A stretch of 64,000 nt of DNA from Corallium rubrum (GCA_964035015.1 CAXIUP010000120.1:1213001-1277000); one strand, 5' to 3'. Counted from the first letter of the stretch, positions 1-11,461 are shown. Notes: generated by a model from the letters alone, not told the origin. Program-made: numbers and translations.

Positions 1-394
1 AAGCGTAAAGGTTAAATGACAGCGTTGTTACAAAGAGTATATTACGGGGTATCTCTGAACAAACGAGTTTCGATTTGTATGGCGTTAAATATACGTGACT
101 GCGGAGACAACTGCATGCATGACCAGTCAGTCCCCTAGTTGCGCACAAACTCGATTGCCTATTGGTTGGAACGACAAGTTATTATCATCCGCCTCAGTAC
201 TGACGAATATCATTGTCTCAACCAATAGGAAAGCGAGTCTGTACGAGTCTGTACGATTAAATTGTTCGTTAGTAAGGTCATTCATTCGTTCGTCCTCGTT
301 GGATTGTGCAGGTTCACTATAGGAATTGAACCTGCGACCCCGCGATGCTTAAATTACCTAGAACTTAATTCTATTTAATTTTGTTATTCTTTAG
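1..394. other. Intron sequence upstream of the first visible CWH43 exon
   Basis: No coding sequence is supported here. The stretch ends in a pyrimidine-rich tract and an AG acceptor at 393-394. A tRNA-like T-arm (listed separately) lies near 315-350. The 5' exons of CWH43, encoding the first membrane spans, must lie before this window. Confidence 0.6.
315..350 (-). repeat. tRNA-derived fragment (T-arm / B-box)
   Basis: On the minus strand this holds GGTTCAATTCC, a good RNA polymerase III B-box, within a T-stem-like context. No D-arm or acceptor stem is evident, so it is probably the remnant of a tRNA-derived SINE rather than a tRNA gene. Confidence 0.4.
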
Positions 395-745
395 AACTCT
401 TTCTTTTTGGGGAATAATTCTTGGCTTCTTGCTTATGCTGAGTTTAAGAATTGTTTATATCTCGTTAAATCCAGTCTGGTGGAGTCCAACTTTTAATACA
501 TTAACTTGTGTTATCGGAGCCGTTATGACCGTGAGCCAATCGGTTTTTATTTCTGGACATATTTCTGCGCTGAAATCGAAAGAAAGTACCGAACACAAAG
601 CTAAATGGCACCAGTGGTTACGTATCAGTGTAGGTTTTGCTGCTTTGTTTTGGCTCACTCATTGGGTATTTGGAGAGGTTTCTCTTGTCTCACGATGGGC
701 TGTCGCCGGTGCTCCTGATTCAGGACCAAGTCCTAACCCTTGGGG
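395..745 (+). CDS. CWH43: CWH43 exon 1 of those visible (membrane domain)
   Basis: Internal exon of the CWH43 / PGAP2-interacting protein gene. The frame gives about 116 residues with three hydrophobic spans and the family block LTHWVFGEVSLVSRWAVAG followed by GPSPNPWG, which I recall as near-identical in vertebrate CWH43. The acceptor is ttattctttag at 384-394 and the donor is GTAAGT at 746. The exon starts with the last base of a codon and ends after two bases of a Gly codon. A TTG upstream in frame is not a start because it lies before the splice acceptor. CWH43 acts in the secretory pathway on lipid remodelling of GPI anchors: yeast Cwh43 is needed for ceramide-type anchors, and the animal protein is linked to PGAP2. 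The N-terminal half is PGAP2/FRAG1-like and multi-pass. Confidence 0.9.
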
Positions 746-2211
746 GTAAGTCTTCTAACATATATTACTCGCTCGTGATGTATATGACCTATGCAAATGT
801 CAACCCTTTTTTAAATTGATCTATTGCTGCCAAGATGGATGGCCAGCTCTTGTAATTTTACTACATATAAAATCACATAATTTGTCTTTCCAAGTAAAAT
901 CGTATGGAGTTAGTGAAATAGTCTGTCAAGGTGCACCTAACCCCAAATTTTCTGTTTATTCTTAAAAAATTGTTAGTTTTTTCTAAGTATTTCCTTAAAA
1001 ATGTTTTTGAGTTTGATTCGATTTTGAACTATCTAAGACTGTTTGAAAGTTGAAAAATCTGCATCATGAAATAGGGGCCATTTGGTTCACGACCGAGTTT
1101 CCAAGGGGGTTGCGTTTAGTGGCATCTGTGACGTACAGTAGATTACGGAACGCCCTAGATTTTGCATCAACAATGCCATTATTAAGAGTATAAGTATGAA
1201 CCACGAAATTCAACCTTCTAGTATTAAAAATCTTCAGTAGGGCGCTGCAACAACGCTAGCGATGACTTACGCCTAGTGGATGGCTAGTTCTGGTACGTTG
1301 ATCAGTTTGTCATACTATTTACAGCAATAGGGATTGCTGACGATATATAAGAGACACATCACAATTTCCACAGATGTAAAGAATTGAAATGCACGACTGA
1401 AACGTAAAAACTTTCATACACATGCACAAATGCCAACAACTCTCAAAACATGCTATCCATGCTTTACGCGTCAATCTAATCGATGCTGTCAGAATTTATT
1501 TTTTATACTAAGAAGTTTATTGTTAAGGTTTTTTCGCTTGTGCCTAAAATCTGACCATGGCTCAAATGGGAAGTCCATAACTATGGGGGTCCGGGGGTAT
1601 GTCCCCCGGAAAATTTTGAAAATTCTGAAAACGCATTTCCTGCATTTTGAGAGTGATCTCTGGCCACATTGTACATGTTTTTTTAACCTAAATCTTTGTA
1701 CAAATTTTACTCAAATCAAAATTTTTCTTTTGTTTTTGAAGTCAAGATCTTCTAATTATTCAAAATGTTTAAATGTAAATAAGCCTGCAGAAACCAGGTC
1801 TTGACCAACTTTTAAAAAATGTTTAAAGTCGCACTTTTCTTAATATTGTTTGGTAAAATTTTCCAACGTTTAGCCCTTCTGTACCTCAGTGATCATTGAG
1901 CTGAGCTCGTTCTACGTTTAGGTATGATTGTTACAGCAACGGGTACTATACGACTATGTAAGCAGAGCGTTTTCTAACAAAAACTTACTTAGATACAAAG
2001 GTGCGCTAGTGATTTTATGAACCTTTTGAGAATATGTAAAATTCTCACAGTTACCAACTTCGACAGCAAAAAAGTCCATGAAGATAACATTTTTAGAGCG
2101 ACAAAATATATTTCAATTTTGGTCAGGAGCCTAAAGGTTACGAATATATAAAATCCCCACAGGTAAGATGGTTACTTTAATAGCCGTTACCTAGTTGTCA
2201 ATGTCTTACAG
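746..2211 (+). other. CWH43 intron
   Basis: Intron between a GTAAGT donor and a cttacag acceptor. Apart from a G/C-run hairpin motif near 1585-1612 I see no gene, RNA or complete transposon. The short open frame at 1430-1804 has no recognisable protein features and spans that repeat motif. Confidence 0.6.
1585..1612 (+). repeat. G-run/C-run hairpin motif of a dispersed repeat
   Basis: gggggtccgggggtatgtcccccgga forms a short stem. A second copy lies on the opposite strand near 20115-20150. This kind of motif is frequent in dispersed invertebrate repeats; I cannot assign the family. Confidence 0.4.
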
Positions 2212-2567
2212 GTTTGGAGTTCTTCTTGGTCTATGTATTGGTGTTTTTCTTTCTACTTATGAGTGGACAGGCTCTCTGCTATGGTGGATGATCGGTTGCT
2301 CTGGTGCGGCAATATTGTATTACTCGCCAAGTTACTGGGCATACGCCGGTGGAGTTACCCTAGCTGTGTATGTTATGTCCGTTTGGCCTTTAATAGCGGA
2401 CAAACTTGTTTGCTGTCCTCCTGGTTTGGCTTTGCCAGTAGCCATGGCTCTTTATATTGTTTTAATCCTGTCGTCTGTCTGGGTCGTGGCATTTAATTTT
2501 GTTCCTGGCGGAGAATTCACTCGCGAAAGGACTGATCTGTTGTTAACAGTAACGATGTTGCTTATAG
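2212..2567 (+). CDS. CWH43: CWH43 exon 2 of those visible (membrane domain)
   Basis: Starts with g, completing the Gly split by the previous intron, and ends after one base of the next Gly codon at a GTATGT donor. It encodes about 118 residues with four to five hydrophobic spans. The closing block FNFVPGGEFTRERTDLLL is the counterpart of the recalled vertebrate stretch with FVPGG and RERSD. This finishes the conserved loop of the PGAP2-like membrane half. The internal Met at 2195 lies before the acceptor and is not a translation start. Confidence 0.9.
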
Positions 2568-3240
2568 GTATGTGAAGCCCTTTGTGTTTAATGTGTAATA
2601 ATTTTATTAAAGCGCCTATTCAAGAGTTGAGGAAACACCTGCCGGCATACTATTCACAAAAAAGCGTCCGCGAATGCAGTGTTGCCATTGGTTAATTTTA
2701 ACTAATTCGCTTCCGGTAAGGTTTATTATGATAATAAACTAATAAAAAATATAGGGTGTTGTTTAATCTGCAAACGCAGCAACATACCTTGAGATTGTTT
2801 TCTCCAACGGAGAGTCTGCGAGTCGCAGTCGAGTCAACTGCTAAAATTCCCTACCGATGACATCAGTGCGCCCTGAATTTAGTTGTGGCTCCTGATTGGT
2901 TATTTTTTGATCGTAAAAGTAAAGTTGGTTCACGACTCAAGCCAGACCGAATATCAACGCCAATGCCATTTGGCCTGTTTTGTCTTAGATTTCAAAGAAA
3001 TAGCTTAGGCTTTGCTAAGAAAGAAAACCCAGTAGCTACTAGATAGCTAATGGTGCGCATCAGTCGTGGTCATAAAATTCTTCCTGGAGATCCATTCATG
3101 CTGGCGTACCTCAAGAAACGAGATTAGCGTTCTTTTCTTTCTAGTGATAATTAGAAATTTGTCACCTTATTGATCTGTACTGTCTCCGAAATTGTATCTT
3201 ATCAGCAGAACACATCTTTACACAAAGAGTTGATTGTATA
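2568..3240 (+). other. CWH43 intron, left part
   Basis: AT-rich sequence between the exon donor and the TTAA-flanked element. I see no gene, RNA or clear repeat. Confidence 0.5.
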
Positions 3241-3475
3241 TTAAGGTGGCTCCATACAGTTTCTTGAAAAATGGAAAATACAAGTTTGGGAGTTCAAAAC
3301 ACGTGATTAAACAATTCGGAAAAAGATTAAAACTAAATGTTATGCGTAGTTAAACAGTCGGACAATCAACAAGAAACTATTTCTAAAAAGAAATAGCTGT
3401 TTCGTTCCCGTCAGCCTCTTATAAGAGGCTGTTTGCATGCCGATTGGGGGCAATGATGAATTTTAGCTCGGCCAA

Positions 3476-3530
3476 TTCCCGCCAGTTGGTCTGACGCGAC
3501 AACTTGTCGCGTCAGACCACTGGCGGGAAT
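3476..3530. repeat. Near-perfect 55 bp palindrome
   Basis: The arms attcccgccagttggtctga and its inverse meet at acaacttgt. The stem is about 25 bp with almost no loop. It lies inside the larger TTAA-flanked element. Confidence 0.8.
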
Positions 3531-4739
3531 TTACAATTTTGGAAGCAAAATTTTTTGATGGTTACGCTGTCGCTGAGAGGTAACGTTCTGCGTATAAGTG
3601 CAATTGGTTTTTGGCCTACGGGGGAACTGAATTTGAACAGATTGAATTTGAACTTGATGTCATTCAATGGAGTCGTTTTCTTGATCCTGTTTCTTTTAGG
3701 CCTAGTTTATACGTTGAGCAATCTTCGCTTTTCAGACGAATTTACAGTAATTTAATCAATTAAATGAGGAATAAATTCGTCTAAGACGTTGTATCCGCAA
3801 CATCCGTCGTGATCAGACTGAAATGCGACGTCACGGCGCAACGAGTTAAATGTATAAATTTTCTGCTCTTAATTTAATTTTTTTGTGTTTTGATGTGCAC
3901 AACATTAAACTGTCTGAATTAATGTCTGAATTAAGTCGCATTGATGTCGTCTAATCGACGAAGTTAATATGAATTATAAATTTGGCTTAATTAAATGCGA
4001 CGATTGCGCGATATATAAACCAGGCCTTACCTGTTAGACCGCAATTATTTTGGCAACGTTTTATTTGCCTCCTATACACGGTCAGAGGTGAATAGGAGTA
4101 ATGTACATGTGGCGTCAGTACGACATGTAGATACATAAAATGTCGCTGTTTAGGAAAGCCGGCTACATTAGCGGTCATTTATGCCACCGATATTTAAGTT
4201 AGAATTTATTAAATAATCTTCAATATGTGTGTAATTCTTTCAAAGTTTGTATTTGATCGGAATAAGTACTGGAGTGATTGAGTAGCTTTTCCAAGGCCAA
4301 GGGTCAACTCGACCACTAACTCGACCCGACCTTTCGAAATGCTATTCGCCCAATCTCAATCTTTATTATTAAATCTAAAGCGGCAACGAGCAGTTAGAAT
4401 GCAATTTCGGAGAATTCAAAGAGGGGAAAGTTCCTACGGTACTCGGCATTCGCTTGTTCATAGTATTGTATGATTCACTTCCCACGGGATTGTTTACATC
4501 GTTCAGCTAATTATGTTAGATCAGCAATATTATTTCACTTCGTTTTGGTGTTTAACCACGCCTACAACTAAATTTTTTATGCGGAATTTTGATTTCATTG
4601 GATAAGATCGAAGTTTTGGGTTATGCTGCCAACAACACTGCACTGCGATTGGACTATTTTCATCTGTGATGACAGTTTCTTTTGTGACGTCAATGGAAAG
4701 CTAACACAGTAACAGTTTCGTTCCTGCGGGGAACGAAAC

Positions 4740-5165
4740 AAAAACTGTTACCATATAAATAGCAACAGTTGTTGCTATGGCAACAATGACATTTCAAAAT
4801 GGCTTCCAATTACCTTTCAAACTAATTTAATTCGAGAAAAACTTTGGTAACCCCCAATTTTTTTTTCATTAAAACTTTCCTGGAAGTATGAGTAATCCAT
4901 ATGCCGATTTTAAAAAAATTCTGTAGAATTTTTTAAAAATTAACAAACATGATTTTTCCGGGAAGAAAAATGATTCGTTCTACAGAATTTTTTTAAAATC
5001 GGCCTATTTATTCCTCATACTTCAAGAAAAGTTTTAGTGAAAAAAAAATTGGGGGTCACCAAAGTATTTTTCGAATTAAATTAGTTTGAAGGGTAATTGG
5101 CAGCCATTTTGAAACGTCATTGTTGCATAGCAACAACTGTTGGTATCTATTTGGTAACAGTTTTT
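4740..5165. repeat. 426 bp fold-back element nested in the TTAA element
   Basis: Begins aaaaactgttaccatataa and ends with the inverse, ggtaacagttttt. The arms pair over most of their length, around a centre near 4940-4960, with homopolymer-rich interruptions. This is a MITE-like hairpin without coding capacity. Confidence 0.75.
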
Positions 5166-5577
5166 GATTGTCAAACTGTTTATTTATGCATAACATTTAG
5201 TTTTATTCTTTTTCCGAATTGTTTATGTACGTGTTTTGGACTCTAAAACTTGTATTTTCCATTTTTCAAGAAACTGTATTGGGGGCACCTTAAGTGAACA
5301 TCTGTTAACAATATGCGTCTTAACGCGAATTTAGAGTATCTTTTTTAAAGTTCCCACTACCGTTTGATCCTTCGGTGGCCATCAATTATTCTACCGTAAA
5401 ATATATAAGCCCCACTTTTTTTACTAAATGCAATTCCATTTATTCAATATTCATGCACTTTTCCTTACTCGATTACTTTAGAATGCAATTGGTAACAAAA
5501 AGTCAAAATGAATTCGTATTCTACTAAATCTCTGAGCAGTGTTATATTACTACTTTTTAATGGCTGCTTATTTGTAG

Positions 5578-5781
5578 GTGTTGGTGTTAACACCGATCGT
5601 CCTCTTCAAATTCAGTCAAAATTATCTGGAAGAAAGGTAAACAAAACAACGGAGGACGAACCTGAGGAATTTTCTGACCCTGTCGTGAGAAGTAAAAGAA
5701 GCTCAAAAATAAGTTGGAAGATGGCATTTTTAAAACTTCGTGGGGATCGGTTTCTGTTCTTTAAAACTTATGTAAAAATAG
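5578..5781 (+). CDS. CWH43: CWH43 exon 3 of those visible (linker)
   Basis: The acceptor is gcttatttgtag and the first two bases finish a split Gly. The exon encodes about 68 residues: a charged linker containing EDEPEEFSDP and RSKRSSK, then the start of a further hydrophobic stretch (FLFFKTYVKI). It ends after one base of a Gly at a GTGGGT donor. It corresponds to the poorly conserved segment between the PGAP2-like half and the last membrane span. The Met at 5508 is upstream of the acceptor, so it is not a start. The phases match the exons on both sides. Confidence 0.8.
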
Positions 5782-5799
5782 GTGGGTATGTATATTTAA

Positions 5800-5955
5800 C
5801 AAATAAAACATAAAGCTCCGTGCATATGTACTCTAATAAAGGCACGTTTGACGCCATTTGAACACGAAAGAAGTTGAGCACTTCTTTCGTGTTCAAATGA
5901 CGTCAAACGTACCTTTATAAGAGTACATATGCACAGGAGCGGTATGTTTTATTTG
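5800..5955. repeat. Long hairpin 19 bp downstream of a splice donor
   Basis: Arms at 5800-5874 and 5880-5955 pair almost throughout (for example cacgaaagaagt against acttctttcgtg), with a five-base loop. The element begins just after the donor of the CWH43 exon ending at 5781, so the nascent intron would fold at once. Confidence 0.85.
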
Positions 5956-6194
5956 TTTTATAAAATAAGAAGAAGAAAAATCAAACTAAAAGTGAGATTT
6001 AGAATTTAGAATTTGGCGGGCTTTCCTGCCAGCTGACGCCATTCTACGCCACTTCACGTCATTCATGATCTATGTTCTCTTATAAATGCACGGAGCCCAA
6101 CCAATCAGAGCGTGCGTAGAGGGCACCTTATTTTATAATGTTTGGTATAGAGAATGCTTGACATAGGTTGCTGAAGGTCGCATTACTGCGTTTA

Positions 6195-6400
6195 AAGTGC
6201 CTATGAAACGAAAATTAGGTTTGTCTTATTTGATAGAACACTTAAAATGATAGAGTAACATATTTTGCAGTTTTTCGTTTCCTTGCTTCGTTCTTGAGAT
6301 ATTTCAGTTTGGTTCATGTAAATGTCGCATGTTGCGACGTCGCACGTGCATAATGAGTTATCGAAAAACGTTATATATATCTCTTCTCTTTCTAGATGTC
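6195..6400. mobile_element. Partial MITE, family with AAGTGCCTATGA..CGAAAATTA ends
   Basis: Left part only of the family that is complete at 23550-24080 and 54090-54596. The shared end is AAGTGCCTATGAAACGAAAA and the interior includes tttgcagtttttcgtttcc. It follows a TA dinucleotide, as in Tc1/mariner-type MITEs. The right half is missing. Confidence 0.7.
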
Positions 6401-6641
6401 TTCACACCTAATAAAATAATCCTGTTCGTTAAACTATCTTAATAGTTTGTATTTATAATTTATTATGAGTATCGAGTTTTACTTAGAATTAATTTTCACT
6501 TGCCACTCACGTTTCCTTTGTTCTTTTCGGGGAATATATTCAATAGCCCCGGCAAAACAATATATTAATGTTCCCTTAATATTTCTTTTTTATTGTGACT
6601 CCTGTCAACCTCGTCCATGTGAAAATTAAGTACGTTATTTT

Positions 6642-6899
6642 GAGGCCCCTCGGGGATATGTGTTTATTCACCTCGGGCTTCGCCCTCGTATATAAATATC
6701 CCCTCGTGGCCTCAAAACAACCTATAGTCCTATACTTATTGTATCTTCAAGTAATATTTGAACAACGAGAGCGAGTGTTTCACCGGGATATCCAAACACG
6801 AGAAAACAATGTATGAAAATACGAGGCCGAAGGCCGAGTGTTTTTGTTAATTGTTTTCGAGTGTTTGGATATCCCGGTGGGACACGAGCTCGAGTTGTT
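6642..6899. repeat. Two adjacent imperfect inverted repeats
   Basis: The first spans 6642-6713 (gaggcccctcgggga against its inverse). The second has arms at 6761-6810 and 6850-6899 sharing the ccgggatatccaaacacgag core. Neither shows coding capacity or clear target duplications. Confidence 0.6.
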
Positions 6900-6940
6900 T
6901 AAATAGCTTCTCAAATGAACACAAGTATAGTTTGCATAGG

Positions 6941-6994
6941 TAATTAGGATATTTGAGGAAGATCACTAGTGATCTTCCTCAAATATCCTAATTA
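6941..6994. repeat. Perfect 54 bp palindrome
   Basis: taattaggatatttgaggaa continues into gatcact and is followed at once by its exact inverse, with no loop. Perfect loop-free palindromes of this size are unstable, so this is either very recent or tolerated because it is intronic. Confidence 0.9.
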
Positions 6995-7353
6995 CGTATG
7001 CCGATCAAATGTATTGTAGTGTTCTGAGACACCGTGTTTGACTTAGTTATCCAAATGCAATCCCGTGACTAGATGGGTCTTTATTATTGGATAATTAGCT
7101 CATGAATTATTAATGAGTTTGAGAAGTATAGGTTAAGAACCTCACCCGAAGTTTATTAGCGATATATAATCCCGAGGGCGAATAAGTTATTTATAACATG
7201 ATCAAAGATGTTTTCCAAAGAATTCAATAGGAAAAGAACTTGTGACGAGGTTCTATTGTTATTGCGAGGTTTATATAAGTTTGGAAGGTTTGTAACCTGT
7301 ATATAAACCGCGGTACATCAAAGAAAACCGACTTGATCATATTATAATTCTTG

Positions 7354-8046
7354 TTAGTATAAATTTACAAGTTTATAATACAAATCCTCGAATTTCATTG
7401 GCTATTGCAGGAGTTTATAATTGGTGATATAAACCTCTTGGATAAACCAATGAAAGCCATTCTTTTAAAAAAATTGACCAATCACAAACAATGCGTAGTA
7501 TAACACGAACAATGATCATTAGAGCCAGCGGTTGTTCTGTTAAACAACAATGGCGCCGAAATTATAACGGAGTATGCAAATGAAAGAAGAAATTGAACGT
7601 TTAGGCGAAGCAATACGTTCTACAGATAACAAAAACGGCTACAAAATGTTTAGAATGGAAATTATTAATGGTAAGAGCGTTAAATTGTTTATCTGTGTTC
7701 GTTTAAGACGAAATAACTGCAAACAAATCATATTTCAAAATTACGCTTGCTGTTGACAAGATTTCGTGATGTAAACTATATGCTAAATTGAATGTTTCTT
7801 TCAACTTTTTGTCACTTTTACAAATCAAATGAGTGGATATACATTGTTTCAATATTGTACATGAAAATTCATGCTAAATTATGCAAAAAAACTTTACTTT
7901 TCCATCAGTTACTGTACGGGCAAGGAGATGTCCGAAATGACGGTTGAACGTTTGTTGTTGGCAGTTAAAAAAATGTATTAAACGAGCCTCAAAGAATATG
8001 TTATGGTCGAGAATTTATTTAACTTTTGCTGGTAAATTTATACTAA
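7354..8046. mobile_element. 0.69 kb element, copy A, with 15 bp inverted ends
   Basis: Starts TTAGTATAAATTTAC and ends with the inverse GTAAATTTATACTAA. A second copy lies at 8153-8843. Each holds a short frame (7574-7756 here) beginning MQMKEEIERLGEAIRST and running to a possible GTAAGA donor near 7670. A second exon-like stretch includes KEMSEM and KKC near 7910-8010. I do not recognise the protein. It may be a transposon that captured two host exons, or a non-autonomous element with a decayed frame. Confidence 0.65.
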
Positions 8047-8152
8047 AACAATTAGACAACTCGCCCTCGTTTTCTATGAGCGATAGTCAACTCGGCTTCG
8101 CCTCGTTGACTATTCGCTCATAAAAAACTCGGGCTCGTTGTCTAATTGTTAA
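8047..8152. repeat. Spacer hairpin between the two 0.69 kb elements
   Basis: The sequence acaattagacaactcgccct is mirrored by gggctcgttgtctaattgt, and an inner pair is built on gagcgatagtcaac and gttgactattcgctc. The left side of this spacer is also found after copy B, so the flank was duplicated with the element. Confidence 0.6.
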
Positions 8153-8843
8153 TTAGTATAAATTTACAAGTTTATAATGCAAATCCTCGAATTTCATTGG
8201 CTATTGCAGGAGTTTATAATTGGTGATATAAACTCTGGGATAAACCAATGAAGTTCATTCTTTTAAAAAAATTGACCAATGACAAAATGCGTAATATAGC
8301 ACGAACAGTGCTCATTAGAGCCAGAGGTTGTTTTGTTAAGCAACAATGGCGCCGAAATTATAACGGAGTGTGCAAATGAAAGAAGAAATTGAACATTTAG
8401 GCGAAGCAATACGGTCTACAGAAAACAAAAACGGCTACAAAATGGTTAGAATGGAAATTATTAATGGTAAGATCGTTAAATTGTTTATCTGTTTTCGTTT
8501 AAAACGAAATAATTGCAAACAAAACACATTTCAAAATTACGCTTGCTGTTGACAAGGTTTCGTGATGTAAACTATATGCTAAATTGAATGTTTCTTTCAA
8601 CTTTTTGTCACTTTTACAAATCAAATGAGCCGGATATATATTGTTTCAATATTGTACATGAAAATCCATGCTGAATTATGCAAGAAGACTTTACTTTTCC
8701 ATCAGTTACTGTATGGGCCAAGGAAATGTCCGAAATGATTGTTGAACATTTGTTGTTGGCGGTTAAAAAATGTATTAAACGAGCCTCAATGAATATGTTA
8801 TGGTCGAGAATTTATTTAACTTTTGTTGGTAAATTTATACTAA
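8153..8843. mobile_element. 0.69 kb element, copy B
   Basis: Same ends and layout as copy A, offset by 799 bases. The short frame at 8370-8552 differs from copy A at roughly eight or nine of 60 residues, so the protein does not look strongly constrained between copies. The two are in direct orientation, consistent with tandem duplication. Confidence 0.65.
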
Positions 8844-8889
8844 AACAATTAGACAACTCGCCCTCGTTTTCTAATTGTTAAATAAAGGG

Positions 8890-9654
8890 CAGTGTCCTAA
8901 AACGTTGAAGTAGAAACTAACCTACTTATAGATAAATAATAATCAATAGTTATCTACATCCATATGTAATATAATATAATATACTAAATAAAAAGATTAA
9001 ATAATATGTGATCAGAAGCAATCATTAATGACAGCATTAACTACAATAAGGAGGGGGGATTTTTGACACTACGATAAGGGCAGTTGACTTCACCACAATT
9101 TCGCTCTATTGTAGCTGAATGCCATTTTTAGATACTCACATAGATGGCTTGAAATTGTTGTTTAGTTTAGACTAATGCTCGTTAGGCCATGTGTTGGTTT
9201 GAGAACTCTTTTTGGAGGTAACTGTCAGATCAATATAACACATTTCACGTTGAACTTTGTGCATCATGGTAGGAAAATGTTTTTCTTCATATCGTTTGTG
9301 AGTCTTTCCTATTTAACCCAGTCAGATGTTCCTGGGTGCGGCTAGCTTTACATGCACGACGCCTAGAAACGGGAACTTCATATAATTGACGTTTCTTTTT
9401 AAATCACTAAATGTGATCGCTTTGAGGTATTGCAATTTAGGAGGAATTTGAAAAATAAAATAAATACGATATTTATTGAATGGTTTTCTAAAAGATACCG
9501 TATAAATAATAATTTTCTACACATACCGTATAAAATAACGTTTGTTCATCATTTTTACACAAATATCTTTGTTAGGAGACATTGTATTGAGTTGAAAAGT
9601 TACTTTAATTATATAATTCTCTCTTTTTATTCCATTATTTTATTTTATTTTTAG
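8890..9654 (+). other. CWH43 intron, featureless
   Basis: AT-rich sequence running to a ttttatttttag acceptor. I see no gene or recognisable repeat. The open frame at 9430-9654 is low-complexity AT-rich sequence that runs into the acceptor. Confidence 0.5.
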
Positions 9655-9734
9655 GTTTGCTATTTGTCTTAATTTCTGGTTGCTTTGCTATGTTGTTACG
9701 TTACAAGAGCCTGAAATTTAATTCACCTAATCAG
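9655..9734 (+). CDS. CWH43: CWH43 exon 4 of those visible (last membrane span)
   Basis: Short exon of 80 bases. Two bases finish a split Gly, then LLFVLISGCFAMLLRYKSLK and FNSPNQ follow, ending in phase 0 at a GTCAGT donor. It forms the final hydrophobic span before the lumenal or cytosolic catalytic-like domain, matching the recalled vertebrate LLVGVGLLGLGLR segment. Confidence 0.8.
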
Positions 9735-11282
9735 GTCAGTCCAAAAATTTCTATTTTAGTAAAATCTACTAATGTAACAATGGTATCGATTAGATACGAT
9801 AATCTTATCAACTTTGTACTTACTTGTGTCTTGTACACTTGGTCATTATTTTATCTACTGTTTTTTTTATCAAATATTTAAGAATCAGAACTACTTTACT
9901 GTCTTACTCGAGTGTTTGTATCAGGTTTATACAAACAGTGCGCGTCCATTTATTTCTTTTATGAAATAAGACTAAGAAATGTGCCATGACATCACAACCA
10001 TGTTTGCATAGCCTGATATAAAACGGTAACTGACTAACCATACCGTGCGTTCCAAGCCACAATCTATTTGAAAACAACTATATGCAGGCAATTAGATATA
10101 CGTGCACGAAACTTCAGGTTAAGTAAGACGGTAAGATCTTGTAGGAATTGACCTGAAACTTTTCTTCATTCCACTAAACTCTATATGATACTGCTACTTC
10201 TAACACACTGACAAAAATTCGACGGAAAATTACTTAATTTTTTAGAGACATTGATGTTTTTGTTCCTGGAAATTTTGTCAAATTTAAAATGACGCATTGG
10301 CGAAAATGCTTTTGGAAAATGTCTAGAGTGACGTCACAGTCGATGTTGCATCAAAGTTGTCAGATGCGCTTTTTGTAGACGTTTCTTTTCATTGCGTAAA
10401 AGTGGCATACTGAATTATTTTTAATTGAAATAACGATTTAAATATAAAGCTAGATCGAAAACTTAGGTTTTTGTATTTTTTAAGCAACTATAAACCAGAC
10501 TAGATCGGAATAAAATCGAAAATATCTCACTGTCGTCGAAACTGAGTAGAGTTTTTAAAAGCTTACATTTTTTTTAGCTACACTGAATTTTCAGCCTACC
10601 TTTGTCAACTTAGTTACTTCATTGTATACATTAAGATAAAGAAAAGTTGTTTCTACGTTGCATTTCATCTTTATAAAGTGACTTTTTGGAATTTCTGATG
10701 TATAACGTTTTACACTCTCATATCTTACATATTTAAACTTTATTGGACAGATACCGGTTTATAGCGATAAAGTTATATACTAACAGACGTTTGGTGGACG
10801 TTAGTCAAGCTCAGTTACTCAGAAACGATTTCTGAACTCCAGTTCTAGATTCTAGTACCTTCTAGATTATAATATAGTTGTGAATTCAGTTGTTATTGCA
10901 ACAAAGACGTAACAAATTTCTTCTAAAATAGCTTATTACCTCGTGTGTTTAAAAGATAGGCACGATGAGACTCCCATTTTTCGTTTCTTACGAGTTTTCT
11001 TCAAACATAAACAATCAATAGAAAGATTATAAAAAAGATCTGTAATGCCAATATTTTTCAAAAACAAAAAATATCGTGTTTCTTTTTAATAACATTTAAT
11101 TAACATAGGTCACCGGACAGAATATTGAAATACACTGGGTTTCTTTTAGAAATTTTGTAGGTTTTGGTGACGTCAGGATTTCGCACGCATCGCACGTAAT
11201 GGGGCAAGATTACATCAGCAGCTCACATACGTCATGTCATTTTGATGACTCTGATCGGCAAACATTCTCGCACACGCAGATA
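9735..11282 (+). other. CWH43 intron
   Basis: AT-rich intron sequence. There is a small inverted repeat near 9915-9945 (tgtttgta and tacaaaca). No gene or RNA is supported. Confidence 0.5.
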
Positions 11283-11461
11283 GACCTTATTCAAAAATGG
11301 CCGCCGAATTAAAATTCTTTTATATACATAAAAATTAGCCCTTATTAACTCGTTTTCATGTGTGAAATTCAAAAGAATTTTTGCTTTAAAACGAAGTCAT
11401 AAGGGCTAATTTATATGCACATAAAAGAATTCTAATTCGGCGGCCATTTTTGAATAAGGTC
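11283..11461. mobile_element. 179 bp MITE with TA target duplication, copy 1
   Basis: The ends are GACCTTATTCAAAAATGGC and its inverse, flanked by TA on both sides. The interior is itself palindromic, apart from an attcaaaagaattttt core. A second copy of exactly the same length is at 61723-61901. The family is Tc1/mariner-like by its TA site. Confidence 0.85.

Larger units (their letters stand above)
3241..5293. mobile_element. TTAA-flanked non-autonomous DNA transposon with ~125 bp inverted ends
   Basis: The left end reads ttaaGGTGGCTCCATACAG and the right end is its inverse, CTGTATTGGGGGCACCttaa. The two ends stay similar for about 125 bp, through the tract around GAAAAATGGAAAATACAAG, with scattered differences. 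TTAA at both sides (3241-3244 and 5290-5293) looks like a target duplication, as in piggyBac-type insertions, although the terminal bases are not the classic piggyBac CCC. No transposase frame is present. It contains a smaller fold-back at 4740-5165 and a palindrome at 3476-3530. It lies wholly inside a CWH43 intron. Confidence 0.8.

Noticed and set aside
381-394. Translation start for a 122 aa protein at 381
   Set aside because: The first codon is TTG and lies before a good splice acceptor. The sequence is an internal exon of CWH43.
5508-5577. Met-initiated start of the frame at 5508
   Set aside because: A pyrimidine-rich acceptor at 5577 and matching phases on both sides show the exon starts at 5578.
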